From Leifsonia poae (GTDB lineage: Bacteria > Actinomycetota > Actinomycetes > Actinomycetales > Microbacteriaceae): 64,000 nt of DNA. The DNA lies in NCBI RefSeq assembly GCF_027921845.1, contig NZ_BSEN01000015.1, forward strand, positions 816,636 to 880,635, in the 5' to 3' direction. Shown piece after piece: positions 50,293-60,303 of the stretch. Both the position numbers and the translations under genes were made by a program. The notes below the pieces were generated by a model. The model ran no database searches, was not told where the DNA came from, and saw only the letters and a list, made by a program, of their open reading frames with translations. How positions within the stretch are numbered: the stretch's first letter is position 1; each line of letters begins with the position of its first letter.

Positions 50293-51053
50293 GATCTGAC
50301 CTCCAGGCCGGCTTTGACCAATTCCTCTTTGACGTCGCCGATCGTCATCTCGCCCGAGTGGAAGACGCTCGCCGCGAGCACCGCATCGGCGCCGGCCTCG
50401 ATGGCCGGGACGAAGTCGGTGACCGCCCCGGCGCCGCCGGACGCGATGACCGGGACGCTGCTGATGCCGCGCATCAACGCGATGAGCTCGGTGTCGAACC
50501 CCTCTTTGGTTCCGTCGGCGTCGATGGAGTTGACGAGCAGCTCGCCCGCTCCGAGCTCGATGGCGGTCGCCGCCCACTCGAGCGCGTCGAGCTCGGTCTC
50601 GGTGCGCCCGCCGTGCGTCGTGACCACGAAACCCGACGCCGTCGCGGCCGAGCGCTTGACGTCGAGCGAGAGCACGAGCACCTGCGCGCCGAAGCGGTCG
50701 GCGATCTCGGCCACCAGGGCGGGTCGCGCGATCGCCGCGGAGTTGACCCCCACCTTGTCGGCGCCGCTGGCGAGCAGCCGTGAGACGTCCTCGGTGCTGC
50801 GCACGCCACCGCCGACCGTAAGCGGGATGAAGACCTGCTCGGCCGTGGCGCGCACGACGTCGTAGGTCGTCGAGCGGTTGTCGACCGTCGCCGTGACATC
50901 GAGGAAGGTCAGCTCGTCGGCGCCCTGCTCGTAGTACGACCGGGCCAGCTCGACCGGGTCTCCCGCGTCACGCAGATTCTGGAAGTTGACACCCTTGACT
51001 ACGCGGCCGGCGGCCACGTCGAGACACGGGATCACCCTGACCGCGACGCTCAT
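50289..51053 (-). CDS. hisF: Imidazole glycerol phosphate synthase subunit HisF
   Basis: 254 residues, a TIM barrel with two phosphate sites. Catalytic D11 is in VIPCLDV (about 7-13) and D130 in [19 protein letters not shown] and [13 protein letters not shown] are also typical. It cyclises PRFAR with ammonia from HisH, whose gene is not here. It overlaps hisG by one base and hisI by four. Confidence 0.98.
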   Translation of the reverse strand: MSVAVRVIPCLDVAAGRVVKGVNFQNLRDAGDPVELARSYYEQGADELTFLDVTATVDNRSTTYDVVRATAEQVFIPLTVGGGVRSTEDVSRLLASGADKVGVNSAAIARPALVAEIADRFGAQVLVLSLDVKRSAATASGFVVTTHGGRTETELDALEWAATAIELGAGELLVNSIDADGTKEGFDTELIALMRGISSVPVIASGGAGAVTDFVPAIEAGADAVLAASVFHSGEMTIGDVKEELVKAGLEVRS

Positions 51054-51892
51054 CAGATGCGCGCCGCGTGGATCGAGGTGACCAGGATGGCGCGTGCGCC
51101 CAGCTCGTAGAGCGCATCCATGGTGTGGTTGGTGCTCTCGCGCTTGATCATCACGCGCACGGCCACCCAGTCCGGCTCGCCGAGCGGTGAGACGGTGGGC
51201 GACTCGACACCGGGGGTGAGTGCGACCGCGCGCTCCAGCAGAGCGACGGGCAGGTTGTAATCGACCAGCACGTACTGGCGGGCGACCATCACGCCCTGGA
51301 GCCGCCGGAGCAGTGTGTCGACACCGGGGGCCGGAGCGGCCGACGAGATGAGCACGGCCTCCGACTCGAGGATGACCGGGCCGAAGATCTCGAGGCCCTG
51401 CTTGCGCAAGGTGGCGCCGGTCTCGACCACGTCGGCCACCGCATCCGCGACGCCGAGGCGCACGGCCGACTCCACGGCGCCGTCGAGCTTGATGAGCGTC
51501 GAGTCGATGCCCTTGTCGGCGAGGAAGTCGCCGACGAGCCCGGGATAGCTGGTCGCGACCCGCTTTCCCTCGAGGTCGGCGAGGTCGGTGAGAAGGCCGG
51601 TCGGGCCGGCGAACCGGAAGGTGGAGGCGGCGAAGTCGAGTGCGGCGATCTCCGCGGCGGAAGAGCCGGAGTCGAGCAGCAGGTCGCGGCCGGTGATGCC
51701 CACGTCGAGCGCACCGCTGCCGACGTAGGTGGCGATGTCGCGGGGGCGCAGATAGAAGAACTCGACGTCGTTGCGCGGGTCGGAGACGATGAGCTCTTTG
51801 GGGTCGCGGCGGCCGTGGTAGCCCGCCTCCGACAGCATCTGCGCCGCGGTCTCGGAGAGGGAACCCTTGTTGGGAACGGCGATCTTCAGCAT
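51053..51892 (-). CDS. hisG: ATP phosphoribosyltransferase (long form)
   Basis: 279 residues, the hexameric long form with a C-terminal histidine-binding domain (about 205-279), so it should be feedback-inhibited without HisZ. It starts histidine synthesis from ATP and PRPP. Motifs are [11 protein letters not shown] at the N-terminus, VGITGRDLL, the PRPP loop [15 protein letters not shown], and the end [14 protein letters not shown]. It follows hisE by 48 bases. Confidence 0.97.
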   Translation of the reverse strand: MLKIAVPNKGSLSETAAQMLSEAGYHGRRDPKELIVSDPRNDVEFFYLRPRDIATYVGSGALDVGITGRDLLLDSGSSAAEIAALDFAASTFRFAGPTGLLTDLADLEGKRVATSYPGLVGDFLADKGIDSTLIKLDGAVESAVRLGVADAVADVVETGATLRKQGLEIFGPVILESEAVLISSAAPAPGVDTLLRRLQGVMVARQYVLVDYNLPVALLERAVALTPGVESPTVSPLGEPDWVAVRVMIKRESTNHTMDALYELGARAILVTSIHAARI

Positions 51893-51940
51893 TGTTGGGT
51901 CTTTCGTGTACGTGGGGTGATCAGAACGGGGAGGTTCGGT

Positions 51941-52204
51941 TCACAGATGTCGGTACACGTCGGCCGGCGTGAGGCCCTTGGCGATGAGCAGGACCTGCAG
52001 GTGGTAGAGCAGCTGGGAGATCTCCTCAGCCGTGCGCTCGTCGGTCTCGTACTCGGCGGCCATCCAGACCTCGGCGGCCTCCTCCACGATCTTCTTTCCG
52101 ATGGCGTGCACGCCCGCGTCCAGCTCGCGCACCGTTCCGGAACCGTGCGGACGGGACACGGCCTTCTCGCTGAGCTCGGCGAAGAGGTCGTCGAAGGTTT
52201 TCAC
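51941..52204 (-). CDS. hisE: Phosphoribosyl-ATP pyrophosphatase
   Basis: 87 residues, the MazG-like four-helix fold. The metal-binding EExxE-type motif is [16 protein letters not shown] (about 33-48), with the further acidic residues in helix 3 before LLYHLQVLL. It is the second step of histidine synthesis. It starts 12 bases after rpe ends and precedes hisG, as in other actinobacteria. Confidence 0.97.
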   Translation of the reverse strand: MKTFDDLFAELSEKAVSRPHGSGTVRELDAGVHAIGKKIVEEAAEVWMAAEYETDERTAEEISQLLYHLQVLLIAKGLTPADVYRHL

Positions 52205-52216
52205 CGTTACAGGCTA

Positions 52217-52891
52217 CTAGTTCCCGCCGGGGTGGATGTGCTCGGCCGCCGTATCGCGCAACAGGGAGATCTGTCGCTCGGTGTTCTCGGCCCGGAACAC
52301 GGCGGAACCGGCGACGAAGGTGTCCGCCCCGTTCTCGGCCGCGGTCACGATCGTCTCCTCGGTGATACCGCCGTCCACCTGCAGCCAGACGTCGAGACCG
52401 GCGGCATCGACCGCGGAGCGGAGTCGCGCCAGCTTCGGCATCGTCTCCGGCATGAACGATTGGCCTCCGAAGCCCGGCTCCACCGTCATCACCAGCACCT
52501 GGTCGAATTCCGGCAGGAGCTCGAGGACGTCGTCGACCGGGGTGCCCGGCTTGAGCGCGAGGCCGGCGCGTGCTCCGATCGCCTGCAGACGCCGCGCGAG
52601 CCGCACCGGGTCCGCCGCAGCCTCCGCGTGGAACGTGACCGAGTACGCCCCCAGCTCTGCATAGCCGAGCGCCCACCGATCGGGATCGTCGATCATGAGG
52701 TGCACGTCGAGCGGAATCGGCGACACGGCCTGGATCCGCTCCACCATCTGCGGCCCGAACGTCAGGTTGGGCACGAAGTGGTTGTCCATCACGTCGACGT
52801 GCACGAGATCGGCGGAGGCGATGCGCTCCAGGTCCCGCTGCATGTTCACGAAATCGGCGGCGAGGATACTGGGGTTGATCCGTGCTGGCAT
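52217..52891 (-). CDS. rpe: Ribulose-phosphate 3-epimerase
   Basis: 224 residues from ATG 52891; the longer open frame is antisense-like coding over rsmB. It interconverts ribulose and xylulose 5-phosphates. Motifs are INPSILAADFVNM, HVDVMDNHFVPNLTFGP, LDVHLMIDDPDRW, VMTVEPGFGGQSFM and VDGGITEET, with the catalytic Asp pair in DVMD and DGGI. It lies five bases after rsmB. The xylulose 5-phosphate it makes is a substrate for phosphoketolase encoded at 27783. Confidence 0.97.
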   Translation of the reverse strand: MPARINPSILAADFVNMQRDLERIASADLVHVDVMDNHFVPNLTFGPQMVERIQAVSPIPLDVHLMIDDPDRWALGYAELGAYSVTFHAEAAADPVRLARRLQAIGARAGLALKPGTPVDDVLELLPEFDQVLVMTVEPGFGGQSFMPETMPKLARLRSAVDAAGLDVWLQVDGGITEETIVTAAENGADTFVAGSAVFRAENTERQISLLRDTAAEHIHPGGN

Positions 52892-52896
52892 GGGCT

Positions 52897-54288
52897 TCAG
52901 TCTCTCTCTTCGGCGGGGGCGTTCTTCGTCAGCAGCGCGATGAACATGGCATCGGTGCCGTGGCGGTGCGGCCAGAGCTGCGCGTGCAGCACGTCGTCGG
53001 CCAGGTCGAGACGCTCGACGGCGAGCTGCTGCACCACCTCGGCCGTGCTGAGCGCTTCGAGGTCGTCGTGTCGGTCGAGCGCATCGGCGATGATCCCCCG
53101 GGTCTCCCCGATGTGCGGCGAGCAGGTCACGTAGGCCAGCACGCCGCCGGGCGCGAGAGCGTCGACGGCGGAGTCGAGCAGCCGGGTCTGAAGGGCGGTG
53201 AGCTCGGCCACATCGCGCGGAGTCTTGCGCCAGCGGGCCTCCGGACGGCGCCGCAGCGCGCCGAGACCGGTGCAGGGCGCGTCGAGCAGGATGCGGTCGA
53301 AGGCCTCGGGATGCGACGCGCCGATGGTCGTGCCGTCGCGTTCCCACACCTCGACGTCGAGCGGAACGGGCGCGAGGGCGCGGCGGACCAGCTCGGCGCG
53401 CGCCGGGACGACCTCGTTGGCGACGAGCGTCGCTCCCCCGGTCAGCGCCTCGGCCGCGAGGAGCGCCGCCTTGCCGCCCGGGCCGGCGCACAGGTCGAGC
53501 CAGCGCTCCCCCGGCAGGATCGGCCGCGCACGGCTGAGCGCGAGCGCGGCGAGCTGGGAGCCCTCGTCCTGCACCCTCACGCGACCGTCGTTCGCCTCGA
53601 CCAGGGCCTGAGGGTCGCCACCGCCGGCGGTGAAGCCGGGCGGCGAGTAGCGGTCCGGCGTCGACCCTTCCGGCGCGTCGGCCAGGCCGGGGAGGGCGAT
53701 CAGGTTCACGCGCGGGGCGACGTTGTCCGCGGCCAGCAGCTCCTCGAGTTCTGCGCCGCGGCCCTCGGCCTCGAGGGCGCGACGGAACGCGCGCACGACC
53801 CAGACCGGGTGCGAGCTGACGGACGCCAGCTCGTCGTCCTGGTTCTTCGCCGCGGCGAGGATGCGCTGCCGCCATTCCTCGGGCGTGTGACGGCCGATCT
53901 CGCGCAGCACTCCGTTGGTGAAACCGGTCGTCGAGCGCGAGCCCACCATCCGGGCGAGCGCGACCGACTCGTTGACGGCGGCGTGCGGAGCCACGCGAGT
54001 GGAGAGCAGCTGGTGGGCGCCGAGGCGCAGCACGTCGAGGATCGGTGCATCGATCTTGTCGATCGGGCGTCCGGCGGCGATCGCGATGACACGGTCGTAG
54101 TAGCCCTGCATGCGCAGGGTCCCGTACGTGAGCTCGGTGGCCAGCCCGGCATCCGCCGGTGACAGACCGGCGCGCACGATGCGGGTCGGCAGGAGCAGGT
54201 TGGCGTAGGCGTCGGATTCACGCACTGCCGAGATGACGTCGTAGGCCACCTGGCGCGCGGGCTGTACGCGGGTCGGGCGCTCGCTCAT
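52897..54288 (-). CDS. rsmB: 16S rRNA m5C967 methyltransferase-type protein RsmB
   Basis: 463 residues from ATG 54288. The N-terminal NusB-like helical domain (about 5-140) is followed by a Rossmann methyltransferase with SAM motif LDLCAGPGGK (about 270-279), DAPCTGLGALRRRPEARW (catalytic Cys region, about 335-352) and VTCSPHIGET (second Cys). It methylates C5 of a cytosine in 16S rRNA. The start overlaps the fmt stop by four bases, the usual fmt-rsmB pairing. Confidence 0.95.
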   Translation of the reverse strand: MSERPTRVQPARQVAYDVISAVRESDAYANLLLPTRIVRAGLSPADAGLATELTYGTLRMQGYYDRVIAIAAGRPIDKIDAPILDVLRLGAHQLLSTRVAPHAAVNESVALARMVGSRSTTGFTNGVLREIGRHTPEEWRQRILAAAKNQDDELASVSSHPVWVVRAFRRALEAEGRGAELEELLAADNVAPRVNLIALPGLADAPEGSTPDRYSPPGFTAGGGDPQALVEANDGRVRVQDEGSQLAALALSRARPILPGERWLDLCAGPGGKAALLAAEALTGGATLVANEVVPARAELVRRALAPVPLDVEVWERDGTTIGASHPEAFDRILLDAPCTGLGALRRRPEARWRKTPRDVAELTALQTRLLDSAVDALAPGGVLAYVTCSPHIGETRGIIADALDRHDDLEALSTAEVVQQLAVERLDLADDVLHAQLWPHRHGTDAMFIALLTKNAPAEERD

Positions 54289-55211
54289 GAGAGGTGTACT
54301 CCTTCGGGGTTCGAACGGCCCCGCCACCAGTCGGCGGCCGCCATCGCTCGCTTGCCCGCCGGCTGTACGGTGACCAGCTCGAGCGGGTCCGTCGCCGTCC
54401 CGACCTGGACGGCCTTGCCACGCAGTTCGACGGCGCCAGGAGCCAGCGGCTCCGCCTCGGGCGCCCGGCGGGCGGACAGGATCTTGAAGCGCTCGCCGTC
54501 GAGCAGCGCGAACGCGCCCGGCTCCGGCGTCACGCCGCGCAGCCGGGCGTAGACGGCCTCGGCGGGCGCCGCCAGGTCGAGGTGGGCGTCGTCCAGCGTG
54601 AGTTTCGGGGCGAGCGTCGGCTCGCCGGTCTGCTCCGTCGCGACGGCCGAGCCGTCGGCGAGCGCGTCGACCGTCTCGGCGAGAAGTCCGGCGCCCGGGA
54701 TGGAGAGCGCTTCGAGCAGCTCGCCGGCCGTCTCATCCGGGCCGATCTCGCGGCGCAGCTCCGAGAAGACCGCTCCGGCATCCAGGTCGGGCACGAGCTG
54801 GAAGACCGCGGCGCCCGTCACGGTGTCTCCGGCGATGACCGCTCGCTGCACCGGCGCGGCGCCGCGCCACAGGGGCAGCAACGAGAAGTGCAGGTTGATC
54901 CAGCCGAGCCGCGGCAGCGAGAGCAGGGGCTCGCGCACGAGTCCGCCGTACGCGACGATGGCGCCGAGATCGGGTGCGAGCTCCCGGATGCGCTCAGTCA
55001 CCGTGTCGTCGAGACGGTTCGCCTTGATCGTCTCGATGCCGAGCTCCTCCGCGGCCGCCGCGACGGGCGACGGGGTGAGGACGCGCTTGCGGCCGAGCTC
55101 GGCGTCGCGCCGGGTGATCACCGCGACGACGTCATGCCGCTCGGCGAGCGCACGCAGTGCGGGGACAGCCACCGCCGGGGTGCCGGCGAAGACCAGCCTC
55201 AAACGTGTCAC
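54285..55211 (-). CDS. fmt: Methionyl-tRNA formyltransferase
   Basis: 308 residues from GTG 55211, chosen because GGAG (55218-55221) is six bases before it; ATG 55217 is immediately next to that GGAG, too close, and would add two residues. It formylates initiator Met-tRNA. Motifs are LRLVFAGTPAVAVPALR at the N-terminus, the catalytic INLHFSLLPLWRGAAPVQRAV (Asn, His) and the DLDAGAVF Asp, plus the C-terminal OB-like tRNA-binding domain (about 205-308). Confidence 0.94.
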   Translation of the reverse strand: MTRLRLVFAGTPAVAVPALRALAERHDVVAVITRRDAELGRKRVLTPSPVAAAAEELGIETIKANRLDDTVTERIRELAPDLGAIVAYGGLVREPLLSLPRLGWINLHFSLLPLWRGAAPVQRAVIAGDTVTGAAVFQLVPDLDAGAVFSELRREIGPDETAGELLEALSIPGAGLLAETVDALADGSAVATEQTGEPTLAPKLTLDDAHLDLAAPAEAVYARLRGVTPEPGAFALLDGERFKILSARRAPEAEPLAPGAVELRGKAVQVGTATDPLELVTVQPAGKRAMAAADWWRGRSNPEGVHLS

Positions 55212-55310
55212 GTACATCTCCGGATCGTCGAACAGCGGAAGGGCCGGCGCGGCGAACGGTCGCCGACGGGCCAGCATCCATTCTCCGACACCGCGGCCGA
55301 CGGCGCGAAC

Positions 55311-57365
55311 CTAGCCGAGCTCGGGGTCGTCGAAGCGCACCCGCAGGGTCGGCGCGGGACGGAAACCGCTCTTGCCCGCCGGCGCGCGACGCCGCTTGGT
55401 GGCGTTGCGCACGAACGCCGCGCGCACCGCCGTGGCGACCTCGCCCCCGCGCGCGTACTCGAACCGCAGGATGCTCCGCACCAGGCCGTCCGCCGCCGGT
55501 GCCGGCCCGAGCACGTCGATGAGCAGGTCCTGGTCCACGGCGGCGACCAGTTGCTCGACCGCCTCCGCCGAGCCCGTGATCGACGCCAGCCGCACCGCCG
55601 GAGGGAACCGCAGCTCCCGGCGCGCGGCCAGCTCCGCCCGGGCGAACTCGGTCAGCCGCCCCGTGGCGAAGTCGCGCGCGAGCGGACCGGCGACGCCGAC
55701 GAGCACCGTCGGCGCCCCGGGGGCGGCCAACGCGGATGCGTTGGTCCACCAGCGCAGGCAGTCCTCCGCCACGCGCAGGCTCTCCCGGGCGAGCATCCGC
55801 TCGCCGTCGAGCAGGAGCACGGCGCGGTAGCCGCCGGCGGCGATCGGTTCGGCCCCACGCGTCGCGACGACCAGCGCGGGCGCGTCGCCGACGGTCTGCA
55901 CCGGATGCTCGCCGTCGGCCACCACGACGCGCACACCCGGAAACGCTCGGCCGAGCTCCTCTGCGGTGCGGCCGGACCCGACGGTGACCATCCGGAACCG
56001 GTCGTGCTCGCAGTTGCCGCAGCGCCAGTCGGTGGCGAGCGCGCCGCACCAGCCGCACGCCGGGGTGGCACCGGCGCGACTCTGGCCGAGCGGGCCGTCG
56101 CAGCGGTTGCACCGGGCCGCCTGCCCGCAGCGCGCACAGGCGAGCATGGGCGCGTATCCGGGGCGTGCCACCTGCACCAGCACCGGCCCGGCAGGATGGT
56201 CGGCCGAGCCGGTGAGCGCGGCCCGTGCGGTCTGCCAGGCGCCCGACGGGATGCGGGCGGCACGCGCCGCCGGCTCGTCGGCCGCCTGGTTGGCGGTCAG
56301 CACGACGCGCGGCGACACGGCCCGCTCCGGGGCGATCTCGTCGAGCCAGCCGACGTCGACCAGGCGCTCCACTTCCACGGTACGGGCGTGACCGGCGAAG
56401 ACGAGGGCGCAGTGCTGCAGTTCCTGGCGCACCAGCGCCGCGTCCCGCGTGTGCACATAGGGGCTCAGCGGCTCGGCGTAGAGCGGGTCGCCGTCACTCC
56501 AGAGCGCGATGAGGCCGAGGTCGGACGCCGGCGCGTAGACGACGGACCGGTTGCCGATCACGATGCGTGGCCCGGAGAGCGCTTCGAGGAACCCGCGGTA
56601 GCGCTCCGCATTCGCCTGCGACGCGTCGGCGCGCACCACGGCGCCGGCGGGCGCGATGGCGTGCAGGGCCGCGGCGAGCTGGTCGAGGTCGCGGTAGTCG
56701 GGGACCGCGATGATCGCGGATCGGCCTGCGACGAAGCATCCGGTCGCCAGCGTCGCGAGGGTGACGGCCCACTCGCCCACCCAGGAGCCGTCGGGGAGCT
56801 GCGCCAGGCGCGGGATCGAGCGTACGGCGACGCGCCGGCCGTCGGCGACCGCCGCCTCGAGCACGCCGTCGCCGTAGCCGCGCACGGCGGGTGCGGGGAC
56901 GTGCGCGGCCGGAGCCGTGCGGTGGTCGGCGCCCTCCGCCCCCTCGGCGACCTCCGGTTCATCGGCCCCCGGTTCTGCGACCTGCGCCTGGGCGGCCAGC
57001 CACGCCTTCTCGACGCGCACCGCCCGGCCGGGCACCGCGAGCCGCACGATGTCGTTGGCCGTCCCGGCGCTCCGGTCGGCCAGCCGCCGAGCCAGCCGCC
57101 AGACCTCCGGCGAGAGCACCGGCACCGGCGACACGACCGCCTCGATCGGGCTGAGCTCGCCCTCGTACGCCTCCTCGGACTCGTCCGCGAACTCGGCGAT
57201 GTAGCCGTCGGCGATGCGACCGGCCGTGCGCAGCGGCACCTTGACCCGAACGCCCGGCTGCGCCAGGTCGGCGAGCTCGGGCGGTACGCGGTAGTCGAAG
57301 TAGTGGTCGAGCTGGGGAAGCGCCGAATCAATGACGATGCGGGCGACCCGTGCGGCCGCCGGCAT
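55311..57365 (-). CDS. priA: PriA-like primosomal protein N' without helicase P-loop
   Basis: 684 residues from ATG 57365, two bases after metK ends. The N-terminal 3'-DNA-binding domain is present (DHYFDYRVP...GVRVKVPL). A zinc-binding region has CARCGQAARCNRC, then CGWCG and CGNC (about 400-450), followed by the C-terminal PriA domain with LRFPPAVRLA. Where PriA normally has GxxGSGKT the sequence reads LATGCFVAGRS, and the DEAH box is not seen. Actinobacterial PriA proteins are known to lack helicase motifs and are described as probably without helicase activity. It may act only as a structural replication-restart factor. Confidence 0.93.
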   Translation of the reverse strand: MPAAARVARIVIDSALPQLDHYFDYRVPPELADLAQPGVRVKVPLRTAGRIADGYIAEFADESEEAYEGELSPIEAVVSPVPVLSPEVWRLARRLADRSAGTANDIVRLAVPGRAVRVEKAWLAAQAQVAEPGADEPEVAEGAEGADHRTAPAAHVPAPAVRGYGDGVLEAAVADGRRVAVRSIPRLAQLPDGSWVGEWAVTLATLATGCFVAGRSAIIAVPDYRDLDQLAAALHAIAPAGAVVRADASQANAERYRGFLEALSGPRIVIGNRSVVYAPASDLGLIALWSDGDPLYAEPLSPYVHTRDAALVRQELQHCALVFAGHARTVEVERLVDVGWLDEIAPERAVSPRVVLTANQAADEPAARAARIPSGAWQTARAALTGSADHPAGPVLVQVARPGYAPMLACARCGQAARCNRCDGPLGQSRAGATPACGWCGALATDWRCGNCEHDRFRMVTVGSGRTAEELGRAFPGVRVVVADGEHPVQTVGDAPALVVATRGAEPIAAGGYRAVLLLDGERMLARESLRVAEDCLRWWTNASALAAPGAPTVLVGVAGPLARDFATGRLTEFARAELAARRELRFPPAVRLASITGSAEAVEQLVAAVDQDLLIDVLGPAPAADGLVRSILRFEYARGGEVATAVRAAFVRNATKRRRAPAGKSGFRPAPTLRVRFDDPELG

Positions 57366-57367
57366 CG

Positions 57368-58561
57368 CTACAGCCCCGCGGCCGACCGCAGATCGTCGAT
57401 GCGGTCGAGGCGCTCCCAGGTGAAATCGGGCAGCTCGCGGCCGAAGTGGCCGTAGGTCGCCGTCTTCGCGTAGATCGGGCGCAGCAGGTCGAGCGATTCG
57501 ATGATCGCTGCGGGCCGCAGGTCGAAGACCTCCCGGATGGCCGCGATGATGCGGTCGTCGGGAATGGTGCCGGTGCCGAACGTCTCGACGTAGAGGCCGA
57601 CGGGCGCCGCCTTGCCGATGGCGTAGGCGACCTGCAGTTCCAGGCGGTCGGCGAACCCGGCCGCGACCGCGTTCTTCGCGGCCCAGCGCATCGCGTACGC
57701 CGCGGAGCGGTCGACCTTCGACGGGTCCTTGCCTGAGAAGGCGCCACCACCGTGGCGGCTGGCGCCGCCGTAGGTGTCGACGATGATCTTGCGACCCGTG
57801 AGGCCGGCGTCTCCCTTGGGGCCGCCGATCTCGAACCGGCCGGTCGGGTTGATCAGCGTGCGCACGTGCGCCGACTCCAGCCCGGCAGCGTGGAGCACGG
57901 GAGCGATGACCTCTTCGATGACCTCGGCCTGCAACGTCTCGTTGGAGACGTGCGGCGCGTGCTGGGTCGAGAGCACGACGGTCTGGACCGACTTCGGCAC
58001 GATGCCCTCGTAGCCGATGGTGACCTGGGTCTTGCCGTCGGGCCGCAGGTAGTCGAGCACTCCCTGCTTGCGCACCTCGGCCAGGCGCTCGGCCAGGCGG
58101 TGCGCGAGCCAGATCGGCAGCGGCATGTACTGCGGCGTCTCGGTCGTGGCGTAGCCGAACATGATCCCCTGATCGCCGGCGCCCTGGTGGTCGAAGGGGT
58201 CGATGCTCTGCTCGGAGCGCGTCTCGAGGGCGTTGTCGACGCCCTGGGCGATGTCGGGCGACTGCGCGCCGATCGACACGGAGACGCCGCACTGGTTGCC
58301 GTCGAAGCTGACGTCGGACGAGTCGTAGCCGATCTCCACGATCTTCTCGCGGACCAGCGCGGGGATCTCGACGTAGCCGTTCGTCGTCACCTCGCCGGCG
58401 ACATGCACGAGGCCGGTGGTGACCAGCGTCTCGACCGCCGCGCGACTGTGCGGGTCGACCGCGAGCAGCGCATCCAGGATGCTGTCCGAGATCTGATCGC
58501 AGATCTTGTCGGGGTGGCCTTCGGTGACGGATTCGGAGGTGAAGAGGCGCAGTTCGGCCAA
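57368..58561 (-). CDS. metK: S-adenosylmethionine synthetase
   Basis: 397 residues, full length. It makes SAM from methionine and ATP. Motifs are [20 protein letters not shown] near the N-terminus, [16 protein letters not shown] (about 118-133), [18 protein letters not shown] (P-loop-like phosphate site, about 262-279), and LPDFTWE near the end. It lies 38 bases after coaBC, with no room for a SAM riboswitch in that gap. Downstream genes in this run include two SAM-independent steps, so its position is genomic habit rather than pathway logic. Confidence 0.98.
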   Translation of the reverse strand: MAELRLFTSESVTEGHPDKICDQISDSILDALLAVDPHSRAAVETLVTTGLVHVAGEVTTNGYVEIPALVREKIVEIGYDSSDVSFDGNQCGVSVSIGAQSPDIAQGVDNALETRSEQSIDPFDHQGAGDQGIMFGYATTETPQYMPLPIWLAHRLAERLAEVRKQGVLDYLRPDGKTQVTIGYEGIVPKSVQTVVLSTQHAPHVSNETLQAEVIEEVIAPVLHAAGLESAHVRTLINPTGRFEIGGPKGDAGLTGRKIIVDTYGGASRHGGGAFSGKDPSKVDRSAAYAMRWAAKNAVAAGFADRLELQVAYAIGKAAPVGLYVETFGTGTIPDDRIIAAIREVFDLRPAAIIESLDLLRPIYAKTATYGHFGRELPDFTWERLDRIDDLRSAAGL

Positions 58562-58599
58562 GGTTCTCCCTAGCTCGGGCCCGTCACATCTGGTTTGCG

Positions 58600-59931
58600 T
58601 CAGGCGATGACGTCGAGAATACGATCGGCCACCGACAGCTTGGAGCCGGAGGCCTCCATCACTATATCGCCGCCCCGTCGGAGCACGACGACTTCATTGC
58701 TCTCCGTGGCGAACCCCTGGGTCCAGCCGACCTGGTTGATCACGAGGAAGTCGCAGCCCTTGGCCTCCAGCTTGCCGCGCCCGAGCTCGATCAGCGCGGA
58801 GGGATCCGGTTCGGTCTCGGCTGCGAAGCCGACGACGACCTGACCTTCGCGCCGACCCGCCGACAGTCCGGCCAGGATGTCGGGGTTGGCGACCAGCTCG
58901 AGGGTGAGGGTCTCCCCCGCCTCGGTCTTCTTGATCTTCGCGTCGCGCACCTCGGCCGGGCGGTAGTCGGCGACGGCTGCGGTCATCACGACGATGTCGG
59001 CGGAGGCGGCGACCTCGGTCACGGCCTCCTGCAGCTCGAGTGCCGTCTGCACCTCGATCACCGTGAGGTCGTCGGGCGCCGGCACCTCGAGGTGGGCGGC
59101 GATCAGTGTCACCTCGGCTCCCCTGGCTCGCGCGGCCTGGGCCAGGGCGACGCCCTGCCGTCCGCTCGACCGGTTGCCGAGGAAGCGCACCGGGTCGAGA
59201 GGCTCGCGCGTTCCGCCTGCCGTCACCACGACCCGCTTGCCGGCCAGATCGTTGCCGCCACGCGGTCGACGCGTCGCCTCGTTCGCCCGGCGGCGTTCGG
59301 AGAGCACGACGATGTCGGCCACGGCATCCGCCGCCGGAACGACGATCGCCTGCGGCTGCTCGGAGACCACCGGCGGCAGCGATCGTTCCGGATGCGCCCC
59401 GACGGTCTCGAGGGCGGCGCGCACGACCGTCGCCGACTCCTCCATCCGGCCGGGACCGGAGTCTTTGCCCGTGAGCTGTCCGCTGGCCGGACCGACCACC
59501 GTGACGCCGCGCCCGCGCAGGGTCGCGATGTTCGCAACCGTCGCGGGGTTCTGCCACATCTCGGTGTGCATCGCCGGGGCGATGACCAGAGGCGCCGTGC
59601 TGGCGAGCACGGTGTTGCCGAGCAGGTCGTCGGCGAGTCCGGCCGCGAGCTTCGCGATCGTGTTGGCCGTGGCGGGCGCGATGACGATCAGATCGGCGGA
59701 CTGGCCGATCGCGACGTGCCGCACCTCGGCGACACCCTCGTAAAGATCGGTCGCCACCGGATTGCGGCTGATCGCCTCGAGCGTCGGGCGGCCGACGAAC
59801 CGCAGCGCGGCCTCCGTCGCCACCACGTGCACCGAGTGCCCCTCGAGCACGAGGGCCCGGATCACTCCGACGGCCTTATACGCGGCGATGCCGCCGGTAA
59901 CTCCGACGACAATGGTCAATCGTGCGCCCAC
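58600..59931 (-). CDS. coaBC: Bifunctional phosphopantothenoylcysteine decarboxylase / PPC synthase
   Basis: 443 residues, the Dfp fusion. The N-terminal CoaC flavoprotein part has [12 protein letters not shown], the [18 protein letters not shown] region and [13 protein letters not shown] (catalytic motif). [17 protein letters not shown] follows. The C-terminal CoaB part has [25 protein letters not shown] (nucleotide binding) and [10 protein letters not shown]. It performs two consecutive steps of coenzyme A synthesis. The start is a GTG. Gaps of 41 bases to rpoZ and 38 to metK suggest one transcript. Confidence 0.97.
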   Translation of the reverse strand: MGARLTIVVGVTGGIAAYKAVGVIRALVLEGHSVHVVATEAALRFVGRPTLEAISRNPVATDLYEGVAEVRHVAIGQSADLIVIAPATANTIAKLAAGLADDLLGNTVLASTAPLVIAPAMHTEMWQNPATVANIATLRGRGVTVVGPASGQLTGKDSGPGRMEESATVVRAALETVGAHPERSLPPVVSEQPQAIVVPAADAVADIVVLSERRRANEATRRPRGGNDLAGKRVVVTAGGTREPLDPVRFLGNRSSGRQGVALAQAARARGAEVTLIAAHLEVPAPDDLTVIEVQTALELQEAVTEVAASADIVVMTAAVADYRPAEVRDAKIKKTEAGETLTLELVANPDILAGLSAGRREGQVVVGFAAETEPDPSALIELGRGKLEAKGCDFLVINQVGWTQGFATESNEVVVLRRGGDIVMEASGSKLSVADRILDVIA

Positions 59932-59972
59932 GGCGGCATCCCCTCATGCCGGGAGAACCCCGGCCGTGCTAC

Positions 59973-60230
59973 TTATTCGACGATCGGCTTGATCTCGAGC
60001 TTGTCCTCGTTGATCTCGTGCAGGGCGACCGAGAGCGGCTTGTCGTCGACCGACGAGTCGACCAGGGGGCCGACGTTGTCGAACAGGCTTCCCTCGTGCA
60101 GGTCGGCGTAGTAGTCGTTGATCTGACGGGCGCGCTTGGACGCGAAGATCACCAGGGCGTACTTCGACTCGACCTTGGCCAGGACGTCGTCGATGGGCGG
60201 GTCAATGATGCCCTTGTTGCTGAGTGCCAT
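59973..60230 (-). CDS. rpoZ: RNA polymerase omega subunit
   Basis: 85 residues. It begins [31 protein letters not shown], the typical omega opening (here after MALSNKG), and ends LEIKPIVE. Omega helps assemble RNA polymerase by holding the beta-prime subunit. It sits 73 bases after the mihF-gmk fusion and 41 before coaBC, the conserved actinobacterial gmk-rpoZ-coaBC order. Confidence 0.96.
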   Translation of the reverse strand: MALSNKGIIDPPIDDVLAKVESKYALVIFASKRARQINDYYADLHEGSLFDNVGPLVDSSVDDKPLSVALHEINEDKLEIKPIVE

Positions 60231-60303
60231 ACGTGTATTGCTCCTTGTGTAAGGTGGGTCGTCACGGTGACGACGGGCGTCTCCAGGACGCCAAGAGAAC
60301 GGT

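Noticed and set aside
58562-58599. SAM riboswitch before metK
   Set aside because: The gap is 38 bases, too short for any SAM aptamer, and metK follows coaBC directly.
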